In this document: positions 1 to 6,588 of the stretch, piece by piece
Numbering within the stretch: position 1 is the first letter of the stretch
How the letters are laid out: each line of letters opens with the position of its first letter
From: Gammaproteobacteria bacterium
Lineage (GTDB): Bacteria; Pseudomonadota; Gammaproteobacteria; SZUA-152
Assembly (NCBI GenBank): GCA_030617485.1
Contig: JAUWVK010000071.1
Coordinates: 1 to 7,624, forward strand
Direction of reading: 5' to 3'
DNA: 7,624 bases
Program-made: the position numbers and the translations under genes
Notes under the pieces: model-generated
What the model was told of the DNA's origin: nothing
Database searches by the model: none
The model's input: only the letters and a program-made list of their open reading frames with translations

Positions 1-1
1 A

Positions 2-580
2 GGCAGAGAGTACATCTGGCTACATTCCTGGGAACTACTGAAAAACGACCTTCTACTGGGCATTGGACCCATGAATTTTGCCTGCTTTTCTGCAGGTCAT
101 TTTCCTATATACCCCGCCCACCCTCATAACTCGTTAATTCAGATAGCTGTGGAGTGGGGTTTACCGGCTGCGTTGATTGTTGTTTTTCTGTTCTCATGGG
201 GGATTTGGCGCTGGACTAAAAAAGACAATTTATCTCAAATAAACATTGGAGCTGAAAATCATCCTGTCATTTCTATAGCCCTTTTCGCCTCGCTTATCAC
301 TGCCGCAGTCCATGCCCTGTTTAGCGGCATTATCATCATGCCGCACAGCCAGGTTATGATGGTTCTAGTGCTAGGCTGGATGCTTGGTCTTTATTTTAAT
401 ACTCGCAAACAGGCTGTCCCTGCCTCTTCTTTTGCAAGCGTGCTGTTAACACTACTGACAGTTTTGAGCCTGTTTTCTTTGCTAGTAGGGATGTATCCCG
501 TTATGACCACATTTAATCTCGATGAAATGGCCGTTCAGCAACTACCAAGATTTTGGCAGCAAGGGCTATTATGTGACTAA
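2..580 (+). CDS. O-antigen ligase / PglL-type O-oligosaccharyltransferase, C-terminal part (5' end outside window)
   Basis: This is a polytopic inner-membrane protein of the Wzy/WaaL/PglL superfamily, whose members transfer lipid-linked glycans to lipid A core, to each other or to pilin. The frame is open from base 2, upstream of the first visible ATG at 71, so the gene runs off the left edge; 192 residues are visible. Just before that ATG the frame reads LLLGIGPMNF, and soon after it HPHNSLIQIAVEWGL, the periplasmic-loop signature of this family. Four hydrophobic stretches follow: around GLPAALIVVFLF, ISIALFASLITAA, VMMVLVLGWMLGL and FASVLLTLLTVLSL. The segment SGIIIMPHSQ between the second and third, and the near-terminal PRFWQQG, also resemble family members. 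The gene ends 267 bp upstream of pilB on the same strand. That position suggests a pilin glycosyltransferase (TfpO/PglL-like), but this is inference; an O-antigen or exopolysaccharide ligase is equally compatible with the sequence. Confidence 0.85.
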   Translation, partial: GREYIWLHSWELLKNDLLLGIGPMNFACFSAGHFPIYPAHPHNSLIQIAVEWGLPAALIVVFLFSWGIWRWTKKDNLSQINIGAENHPVISIALFASLITAAVHALFSGIIIMPHSQVMMVLVLGWMLGLYFNTRKQAVPASSFASVLLTLLTVLSLFSLLVGMYPVMTTFNLDEMAVQQLPRFWQQGLLCD

Positions 581-705
581 ATAACGTTCAATTTCTGCCC
601 GCATATATCTCAAATCAGGCAAGTTCACCTAAATAAATCTCGTTATCTGCCGCTTATTAACCACGGTAATAGGTATTTTTGGCGCTTTTTAAATAAAACA
701 ACCTG

Positions 706-727
706 TTAAGGAACCTGATTACCTTAA
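706..727. repeat. Short inverted repeat upstream of pilB
   Basis: TTAAGG at 706-711 is the exact reverse complement of CCTTAA at 722-727, with a 10-base spacer. It lies in the 267-bp gap (581-847) between the ligase-like gene and pilB, just upstream of the candidate promoter at 741-769. It could be a protein-binding site or a weak hairpin at the end of the preceding transcript. The arms are short and AT-rich, so chance is a serious alternative. No tRNA, small ORF or clear terminator was seen in the rest of this gap. Confidence 0.25.
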
Positions 728-740
728 TTTACTGATTTAA

Positions 741-769
741 TTGATTTTTTATGGCTATGAAATTATTGT
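741..769 (+). promoter_or_regulatory. Candidate sigma-70-like promoter for pilB
   Basis: TTGATT at 741-746 and TATTGT at 764-769 each match 4 of 6 consensus positions of the -35 and -10 boxes and are exactly 17 bp apart. Transcription would begin near 776, giving a leader of about 70 bases before the pilB start at 848. I looked nearby for a sigma-54 element (GG-N10-GC), as used for many pilin genes, and did not find a good one. The match is modest in an AT-rich gap, so this is a candidate only. Confidence 0.3.
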
Positions 770-847
770 ACCTACGGCATAAGAACATAACTATCGTGGC
801 GAGCATCACAGACACTAACATTAAAAAGCACCTAAAATACTGAATCT

Positions 848-2563
848 ATGGCAACTCCTAAAGCACAAATGAACCTAAATGGTCTAGCTCGGAAACTGGT
901 CAACGACGGCCTGTTGTCCGATGTTGACGCCCAAAAGGCTCAGGAGGCGGCAAATAAGAAAAAAGTCCCTCTGGTCAGCTATCTGGTTGAAAATAAGCTG
1001 GCGGATGAAAAAATGATCGCCGCAGCCGGTTCAGAGGAATTTGGTATCCCTCTATTCGATATTGGTTCCATCGAACTTGAAAAAGACATCACCAAACTAG
1101 TCGATGAAAAATTAATTCGGAAACACCACGCACTGCCCCTGTTCAAACGTGGCAACCGATTATTTATTGCTGTATCTGACCCCACTAATCTGCAAGCCCT
1201 GGATGAAATCAAGTTCCACGTCGGTGCAAGCACTGAAGCCATCCTGGTTGAAGAAACCAAACTAAAGGAAATTATTGAAAAGGCTATGCACGCCACTGAC
1301 ACTTCCCTGTCAGATCTAAGTGATGATGGCGACCTTGATGACCTGGATATCGGAGGTGGAGATGAAGACGACATCGATGATAGCAGTGACGGTGATCTCG
1401 ATGATGCACCGGTAGTGCGCTTCGTCAATAAAGTTTTACTGGATGCCATTAACAATGGCTCCTCAGATATACATTTTGAACCCTACGAAAAAGCCTATCG
1501 TGTTCGTTATCGAAAAGACGGTATATTGAAGGAAGTTGCAACCCCCCCGATAGCGCTTGCCCGGCGTATTTCAGCACGCGTAAAAGTTCTCTCTCGTCTG
1601 GACATTTCAGAGCGCCGTGTTCCGCAGGATGGTCGCATGAAAATGAAGTTGTCCAAAAACAGGGCTATCGATTTTCGTGTCAGCACCTGCCCGACCCTGT
1701 TCGGTGAAAAAATCGTATTGCGTATTCTTGATCCTACCAGCGCCCAGTTAGGCATTGATGCTTTGGGTTATGAAGAAGACCAAAAAGAACTTTACATGGA
1801 AGCATTACAACTACCTCAGGGTATGATCATTATTACCGGCCCTACGGGTAGTGGTAAAACGGTATCGCTTTATACTGGCCTGAATATCCTGAATACCGAA
1901 GATAAAAATATCTCCACCGCAGAAGATCCGGTGGAAATTAACCTCGAGGGCATTAACCAGGTCAACGTACAGACTAAAATTGGCCTGACTTTTTCCATGG
2001 CACTTAAGGCCTTTCTCCGCCAGGATCCAGACATCATCATGGTGGGTGAGATTCGTGACATAGAAACGGGTGAAATCGCCATTAAAGCTGCGCAAACTGG
2101 TCACCTGGTGTTATCCACCATGCATACCAATGATGCCCCACAGTCTTTGACCCGTATGATCAACATGGGCATTGCACCATTTAATATCGCCTCTGCTGTT
2201 TCTTTGATTATTGCCCAACGTTTGGCTCGGCGCTTATGTAACAGTTGTAAAACACCGGCAGACATTCCTAAAGAAGCGTTACTTGAAGAAGGGTTTTTAG
2301 AAGAAGATTTAGCAGGATTAAAAGTATATAAACCTGTTGGCTGTGATCAGTGCGACAAAGGTTATAAGGGCCGTGTTGGTGTTTATCAGGTTATGCCCAT
2401 TTCAGATGCAATGTCACGCATCATTATGGAGGGTGGTAATGCTATTGATTTGGCTGACCAGGCCGAAAAAGAAGGTATTAACGATCTTCGCAAATCAGGA
2501 TTAATAAAAATTAAACAGGGTGTTACTAGCCTGGAAGAAATCAACCGTGTTACTAAAGAATAA
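848..2563 (+). CDS. pilB: PilB, type IV pilus assembly (extension) ATPase
   Basis: This is the cytoplasmic hexameric ATPase of the GspE/PilB family that drives pilin polymerisation at the inner-membrane platform. The 571 residues are a normal length. Residues about 10-150 form the N-terminal T2SSE_N/MshEN-like region, followed by an Asp-rich linker (156-186, 17 of 31 residues acidic) and the N2/ATPase core. Visible motifs are the Walker A GPTGSGKT (331-338), the Asp box from EDPVE (359-363), the Walker B region DPDIIMVGEIRD (393-404) and the His box AQTGHLVLSTMHTNDA (415-430). A CxxC pair of zinc-type cysteines (C464/C467 and C499/C502) separates it from the retraction ATPases PilT and PilU, which I recall as lacking it, and matches PilB/GspE. 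The ATG at 848 has no clear Shine-Dalgarno sequence; an internal ATG at codon 8 is an alternative. The stop is followed at once by a second in-frame TAA. It heads a pilB-pilC-pilD set. GspE is the main alternative, but gene order favours PilB. Confidence 0.97.
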   Translation: MATPKAQMNLNGLARKLVNDGLLSDVDAQKAQEAANKKKVPLVSYLVENKLADEKMIAAAGSEEFGIPLFDIGSIELEKDITKLVDEKLIRKHHALPLFKRGNRLFIAVSDPTNLQALDEIKFHVGASTEAILVEETKLKEIIEKAMHATDTSLSDLSDDGDLDDLDIGGGDEDDIDDSSDGDLDDAPVVRFVNKVLLDAINNGSSDIHFEPYEKAYRVRYRKDGILKEVATPPIALARRISARVKVLSRLDISERRVPQDGRMKMKLSKNRAIDFRVSTCPTLFGEKIVLRILDPTSAQLGIDALGYEEDQKELYMEALQLPQGMIIITGPTGSGKTVSLYTGLNILNTEDKNISTAEDPVEINLEGINQVNVQTKIGLTFSMALKAFLRQDPDIIMVGEIRDIETGEIAIKAAQTGHLVLSTMHTNDAPQSLTRMINMGIAPFNIASAVSLIIAQRLARRLCNSCKTPADIPKEALLEEGFLEEDLAGLKVYKPVGCDQCDKGYKGRVGVYQVMPISDAMSRIIMEGGNAIDLADQAEKEGINDLRKSGLIKIKQGVTSLEEINRVTKE

Positions 2564-2632
2564 TAAACCGTTTCTTGATATTACGTAACAATGTTTCACT
2601 ACAACGAAAAATTGAATAATAGAGATAGAGAC

Positions 2633-2636
2633 AGGA
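2633..2636 (+). promoter_or_regulatory. Ribosome binding site of pilC
   Basis: AGGA lies 7 bases before the ATG at 2644. It is the clearest Shine-Dalgarno-like site in the window and fixes the pilC start. The 80-bp pilB-pilC gap otherwise holds an 8-bp palindrome, TTACGTAA at 2581-2588, and no terminator. Confidence 0.65.
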
Positions 2637-2643
2637 AAAAATA

Positions 2644-3864
2644 ATGGCAAAAGACGCGTCAGCAGTCTCCCTATTCATTTGGGAAGGCATGAATAAACAG
2701 GGCAAACGAGCCAAAGGCGAGATCTCTGGATCCACCATGGCTTTAGCTAAAGCAGATCTTCGGCGCCAGGGAATCACACCCTTAAAGATCAAGAAAAAAG
2801 CCAAGCCTATGTTCGGCGCCAAGAAAGGCAAGATTACAGCTCCTGATATTTCCGTGTTTAGTCGCCAGTTAGCCACCATGATGTCAGCCGGTGTACCGCT
2901 GGTACAGGCATTTGAAATCGTAGGCAAGGGTCATGATAACCCCGCTATGCAAGATCTTATCATGGACGTTAAAGCAACAGTGGAGAGCGGCTCAACGCTT
3001 GCGGAAGCTCTGGGTAAACACCCTCTACATTTTGACGGACTATATTGCAGCCTGGTCCATGCTGGCGAACAGGCCGGCATTCTGGAAAATTTGTTGGACA
3101 AAATCGCCACGTACAAAGAAAAGACCGAGGCCATCAAGGGGAAAATCAAAAAGGCACTTTTCTACCCTGCCGCGATTATCATTGTCTCTTTTGTCATTAC
3201 CGCCATTCTACTGATTTTTGTTATCCCCCAGTTTGAAGCCATGTTTACAAACTTTGGCGGAGACCTTCCTGCCATGACAAAATTTGTCGTTGAACTGTCA
3301 AAATTCTTCCAGGAGTGGTGGTGGGCCATTTTTGGTGGCCTGGGCGGTGCTGGTTACTTCATAGCAAACCTTAAAAGGCGTTCCAAAAAATTCAATGAAC
3401 TTTTAGACATGGCTATTTTAAAACTTCCTATCATTGGGGAAATTATAACCAAGGCTACTATTGCACGCTTTGCGCGCACCCTGGCCACCATGTTTGCAGC
3501 GGGTATGCCACTTGTTGAAGCCATGGATACCGTAGCCCATGCTGCGGGCAATATCGTTTACACCAATGCCATTTTAGGCATGAAAGAAGAAGTCGCAACC
3601 GGCACAATGATTAATGTCACCATGAAAGAAACGGGGCTGTTTCCGAACATGGTGGTACAAATGGTGGCTATAGGCGAAGAAACTGGGTCGGTAGATGGCA
3701 TGTTAACCAAAGTTGCTGACTTCTATGAAGAAGAAGTGGATAACATGGTGGATGGCCTTAGCAGTCTGCTGGAACCTATTATTATGGCTGTGCTGGGTGT
3801 GCTTATAGGTGGCCTGGTTGTTGCCATGTATCTACCCATCTTTAAAATGGGCCAGGTTGTCTAA
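2644..3864 (+). CDS. pilC: PilC, type IV pilus inner-membrane platform protein
   Basis: This integral inner-membrane protein of the GspF/PilC family sits at the base of the pilus, contacts PilB and transmits ATPase motion to pilin assembly. The 406 residues match the family length. After the N-terminal segment FIWEGMNKQGKRAKGEI (11-27) come two T2SSF domains, roughly 69-192 and 272-394. Parallel motifs show the internal duplication: FSRQLATMMSAGVPLVQAFE (72-91) against FARTLATMFAAGMPLVEAMD (276-295), and VHAGEQAG (138-145) against VAIGEETG (341-348). Hydrophobic helices are visible at about 172-197, 224-242 and 375-397, and the short C-terminal tail reads PIFKMGQVV. It begins 80 bp after pilB, probably in the same transcript. 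GspF of a type II secretion system is the only real alternative, and the surrounding pilB and pilD argue against it. Confidence 0.97.
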   Translation: MAKDASAVSLFIWEGMNKQGKRAKGEISGSTMALAKADLRRQGITPLKIKKKAKPMFGAKKGKITAPDISVFSRQLATMMSAGVPLVQAFEIVGKGHDNPAMQDLIMDVKATVESGSTLAEALGKHPLHFDGLYCSLVHAGEQAGILENLLDKIATYKEKTEAIKGKIKKALFYPAAIIIVSFVITAILLIFVIPQFEAMFTNFGGDLPAMTKFVVELSKFFQEWWWAIFGGLGGAGYFIANLKRRSKKFNELLDMAILKLPIIGEIITKATIARFARTLATMFAAGMPLVEAMDTVAHAAGNIVYTNAILGMKEEVATGTMINVTMKETGLFPNMVVQMVAIGEETGSVDGMLTKVADFYEEEVDNMVDGLSSLLEPIIMAVLGVLIGGLVVAMYLPIFKMGQVV

Positions 3865-3870
3865 ACAAGT

Positions 3871-3892
3871 AAAAACATAGCACTCTGTTTTT
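3871..3892 (+). repeat. A/T-rich inverted repeat between pilC and pilD (possible weak attenuator)
   Basis: AAAAACA at 3871-3877 is perfectly complementary to TGTTTTT at 3886-3892, with an 8-base loop. The U-rich right arm begins seven bases downstream of the pilC stop, an arrangement resembling a minimal intrinsic terminator or attenuator. The stem has only one G-C pair and no separate U-tract follows it, so strong termination is unlikely. It may act as a 3' stabilising hairpin, or be chance. Confidence 0.3.
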
Positions 3893-3916
3893 CTACCAGA
3901 TTATTAATAATACGCT

Positions 3917-4819
3917 ATGGCCATATTTGAACTTCTAAGCACTAATACACCATTTTATTTATTCTGCGTTGGATTACTGGGACTTACCGTCGGCAGTTTT
4001 CTTAACGTAGTCATCTATCGCTTACCCATCATGATGGAGCGTGAATGGATGTCTCAATGCGCCGAGTTAACCGAAACCCAGGAAAACAATCCTGAAGATG
4101 ACACTCAAAACAAACATGCTTCCGATAAAGGTGCATTCAATCTCAGCACGCCTCGTTCGCGTTGCCCCCATTGCGGACATGCCATTACCGCATTAGAAAA
4201 TATTCCAGTAATCAGTTTTTTAATGTTACGTGGCAAATGCTCAGACTGCGGAGCTAAAATTTCTGCCCGCTATCCCATTATTGAATCTGTTACGGCCCTA
4301 CTTTCTATCGCTATAGCATGGCATTTTGGTTTTGGCTGGCCGGCCCTCGCTGGATTATTTTTTACCTGGGCCCTGATTGCACTCACCATGATCGACTTCG
4401 ATCATCAGTTACTGCCTGACAGCATCACACTCCCCTTTCTCTGGCTTGGACTAGGCTTAAGCCTATGGAATGTATTCATTGATAGTCACACAGCAATCGT
4501 TGGCGCGATAGCCGGTTATCTCAGCCTATGGACGGTTTACTGGGCTTTCAAACTTGCCACCGGCAAGGAAGGCATGGGCTTTGGTGACTTCAAATTACTC
4601 GCCATGTTAGGGGCATGGATGGGATGGCAAATGCTACCTGTGATTATTTTATTATCCTCTGTCGTTGGCGCGGTAGTGGGTATTACGTTAATTGTAACCC
4701 GTGGACGCGATAGAACCATTCCTATCCCCTTTGGCCCTTACCTGGCCGCTGCAGGATGGATCGCTCTACTCTGGGGCAATGATCTTACCAATGCCTATTT
4801 ACGTTATTCAGGTTTGTAA
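3917..4819 (+). CDS. pilD: PilD, prepilin leader peptidase / N-methyltransferase
   Basis: This bifunctional inner-membrane aspartyl protease (A24 family) cleaves the leader of type IV prepilins and type II pseudopilins and N-methylates the new N-terminus. The 300 residues are a usual length. The N-terminus has a membrane helix leading into GSFLNVVIYRLP (26-37). The cytoplasmic methyltransferase/zinc domain has CPHC (C83, C86) and CSDC (C108, C111). The catalytic aspartates are most likely D160 in the MIDFDHQLLPD segment (158-168) and D224 in GMGFGDFK (219-226). Their 64-residue spacing equals that I recall for PilD/XcpA and TcpJ. Several further hydrophobic helices reach the C-terminus, and PFGPYLAAAG (271-280) is a family motif. 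The start ATG lacks a Shine-Dalgarno sequence; a perfect 12-bp palindrome (3900-3911) sits where one would be expected. As the enzyme also serves type II secretion in many species, its role may extend beyond pili. Confidence 0.97.
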   Translation: MAIFELLSTNTPFYLFCVGLLGLTVGSFLNVVIYRLPIMMEREWMSQCAELTETQENNPEDDTQNKHASDKGAFNLSTPRSRCPHCGHAITALENIPVISFLMLRGKCSDCGAKISARYPIIESVTALLSIAIAWHFGFGWPALAGLFFTWALIALTMIDFDHQLLPDSITLPFLWLGLGLSLWNVFIDSHTAIVGAIAGYLSLWTVYWAFKLATGKEGMGFGDFKLLAMLGAWMGWQMLPVIILLSSVVGAVVGITLIVTRGRDRTIPIPFGPYLAAAGWIALLWGNDLTNAYLRYSGL

Positions 4820-4870
4820 AGTTTTGCTTAATGCCTGGCGTTTTTCCCCGCCTCAAGTATCTTCGCATCA

Positions 4871-5473
4871 ATGTTAATTATTGGCCTCACAGGTGGTATT
4901 GGCAGCGGTAAATCCACTGTCACAAAATATTTTGAGCAACTCAATGTGCCGGTTATCGATGCAGATATCATTACTCGCGAACTGGTAAGACCTGGAGAAG
5001 ATGCTTTAAAAGAAATTGAAGCGCATTTTGGCCCGGATATAATCCAGACAGATGGCCAACTCAACCGCGCCTGGCTTCGCGCACGCATCTTTGATAATGC
5101 TGACGAACGCAAAGTGCTGGAAAACATATTGCACCCTCGCGCAAAAGAATATGCACAAAAATCCATATCTGAACTTAATGTACCCTATTGCATTCTTTGC
5201 GTACCACTACTGATAGAAAGCGGCTGGATCGATCTGGTTCAACGTGTTCTTGTTATCGACCTGCCACGCGATCTGCAAATCCAACGTACAATGGAGCGTG
5301 ATGGAATACAAAAAAATCAGGTTGAGACTATTATCAACGCACAAATTGATCGTAATGGTCGACTGGCTGCAGCCGATGACGTGTTAACCAACACTGGCGA
5401 TAAGTCATCCTTGCTTAAACAGGTCGATACTCTCCATGAACAATACTTAAAACAGGCAAAAATGACCGGGTAA
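4871..5473 (+). CDS. coaE: CoaE, dephospho-CoA kinase
   Basis: This enzyme catalyses the last step of coenzyme A synthesis, ATP-dependent 3'-phosphorylation of dephospho-CoA, in the cytoplasm. The 200 residues are typical. The P-loop GGIGSGKS (8-15) is followed by VIDADIITREL (28-38), the substrate-side motif. Further family signatures are LNRAWLRARIF with a downstream LHPR (64-74 and 87-90), VPLLIESGW (111-119) and the lid/C-terminal segment QIDRNGRLAAADDVLTN (158-174). It begins 51 bp after pilD with no terminator between, so it may be co-transcribed. No Shine-Dalgarno sequence is evident before the ATG. Adjacency of pilD and coaE is, as I recall, common in gammaproteobacteria, and no functional tie to pili is implied. 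Confidence 0.97.
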   Translation: MLIIGLTGGIGSGKSTVTKYFEQLNVPVIDADIITRELVRPGEDALKEIEAHFGPDIIQTDGQLNRAWLRARIFDNADERKVLENILHPRAKEYAQKSISELNVPYCILCVPLLIESGWIDLVQRVLVIDLPRDLQIQRTMERDGIQKNQVETIINAQIDRNGRLAAADDVLTNTGDKSSLLKQVDTLHEQYLKQAKMTG

Positions 5474-5577
5474 TTCAAATCGACTGTGTTTATATACACC
5501 TAAATCACAAACCATTGAATTCTCGACCACAAATCCTGATTTGCTTGAGCGCCATTTCTGATAGAAAATAGCTGAAC

Positions 5578-6348
5578 ATGCAACCTTCACCCATCATTTA
5601 CGAACACCCGCTAAACGAACGCCTGCGTTTTTTTCTGCGCCTTGAATTCTTATTCAGGCAGGCACGTCACACTATGCGTGGCGAAGCCGTGTGGGATAGC
5701 CACAATACGCTAACAACACTACTTGAAATTCTCAACATCGTCAGCCGTATCGATATCAAAACCGAAGTCATCAAAGAGCTGGATCGCGTTAGCGGGACTT
5801 TGAATGCATTAACTGAAACGCCTGACATTAACCATGAAACACTCAAACAATTACTTGCAACGTTGTCTGGCTTTAAATCGCAACTTCATTCCATGGAAGG
5901 CCCTTTGGCGCAGGAGCTTCGTGAAAATGAGTTTTTTAAACTGGTCATACAACGCAGTGGGATTCCAGGTGGGCTTTGTGATTTTGACTTACCACAGTAC
6001 CGTCACTGGTTAAAATCGACACCGGAAAATCGTATTGAAAATCTTAAGTACTGGTTAAATACACTCGACTCCATACGACTATCGATAGAATTGATGCTAA
6101 AACTTATCCGAGAAAGTGCGGATCCCATTCCACAAACCGCGGAAAACGGCAATTACCAACAAAACCTGACAACCAGCACACCCTACCAGATGATCCGTGT
6201 CTGGCTACCTGAGGAATCACCCTATTTTGTTGAAGTTAGTGCTGGCCGCCATCGTCTCACTGCCCGCTTTATGGAAGCCAACACGTCAACGCGACCAACA
6301 CAAACAACAGACAAGGTAGACTTCCACATAAGCTGCTGCGCACTTTAG
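5578..6348 (+). CDS. zapD: ZapD, FtsZ-ring associated cell division protein
   Basis: ZapD (formerly YacF) binds the C-terminal tail of FtsZ and bundles protofilaments at the septal ring. The 256 residues are close to the roughly 247 I recall for E. coli. The family opening is plain: YEHPLNERLRFFLRLEFLF (8-26). A long, mostly helical region runs to about residue 185, including LKQLLATLSGFKSQL (89-103) and GIPGGLCDFDLPQYRHWL (128-145). A predicted beta-rich C-terminal domain follows, with YQMIRVWLP (203-211), YFVEVSAGRHRLTARF (216-231) and KVDFHISCCAL (246-256). The basic residues around GRHRLTAR are in the part of the protein where FtsZ-tail binding arginines have been described, an alignment I cannot check here. 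It lies 104 bp after coaE, in a gap with no convincing promoter or terminator, and 19 bp before yacG. The ATG at 5578 has no Shine-Dalgarno sequence but gives the expected N-terminus. Confidence 0.95.
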   Translation: MQPSPIIYEHPLNERLRFFLRLEFLFRQARHTMRGEAVWDSHNTLTTLLEILNIVSRIDIKTEVIKELDRVSGTLNALTETPDINHETLKQLLATLSGFKSQLHSMEGPLAQELRENEFFKLVIQRSGIPGGLCDFDLPQYRHWLKSTPENRIENLKYWLNTLDSIRLSIELMLKLIRESADPIPQTAENGNYQQNLTTSTPYQMIRVWLPEESPYFVEVSAGRHRLTARFMEANTSTRPTQTTDKVDFHISCCAL

Positions 6349-6367
6349 TTATTATTTAAAATAAAAC

Positions 6368-6568
6368 ATGTCTGCAAAAAAACTAACTAGCGAAATGATC
6401 AAGTGTCCAACGTGTGGCGCATCAACCGAATGGTCTGACAAAAATCCTTGGAGACCATTTTGCCGGGAACGCTGTCGTTTGATTGATCTAGGCGCCTGGG
6501 CAGATGAAAGCCATCGTATTGCTGATACCACACCTGCTGATTTCGTTGACGATGAGAATATTTCTTAG
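6368..6568 (+). CDS. yacG: YacG, zinc-binding DNA gyrase inhibitor
   Basis: This small cytoplasmic protein binds one zinc ion and, in E. coli, has been shown to inhibit DNA gyrase by contacting GyrB. At 66 residues it is of family size. The zinc ligands are C13 and C16 in KCPTCGAST, and C32 and C36 in [17 protein letters not shown], with C-x2-C-x15-C-x3-C spacing. The C-terminal tail is acidic (FVDDENIS), as in relatives. It starts 19 bp after zapD in an A-rich context without a Shine-Dalgarno sequence and is probably translated from the same message. Its stop lies 20 bp from the end of the oppositely oriented mutT-like gene. Confidence 0.95.
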   Translation: MSAKKLTSEMIKCPTCGASTEWSDKNPWRPFCRERCRLIDLGAWADESHRIADTTPADFVDDENIS

Positions 6569-6588
6569 CTAGGTTGGGTCTAAAGGCG

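Noticed and set aside
654..672. TATTA-like inverted arms around ACGG in the pilB upstream gap as a terminator
   Set aside because: The arms pair only with a bulge and a loop of about two bases, too tight to form, and no T-tract follows directly.
752..771. A sigma-54 (-24/-12) promoter before pilB
   Set aside because: A GG is present at 753-754 but the GC required 10 bases downstream is absent.
979..1455. A 158-codon minus-strand frame rich in serine opposite pilB
   Set aside because: It is the antisense of the Asp-rich and Glu-rich part of pilB; its low-complexity Ser runs are what antisense of GAT/GAC-rich codons gives, and no motif is present.
2575..2605. TTGATA with TACAAC as a promoter for pilC alone
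   Set aside because: The -35-like box is good but the spacing of 19 bp and the weak -10 make it unconvincing.
2553..2927. A 124-codon minus-strand frame over the pilB-pilC gap and the start of pilC
   Set aside because: Most of it is antisense to the well-supported pilC N-terminus and no recognisable product appears.
2933..3236. Two plus-strand frames of 93 and 63 codons inside pilC
   Set aside because: They overlap the first T2SSF domain of pilC in another frame, show no domain signature and have no ribosome binding site.
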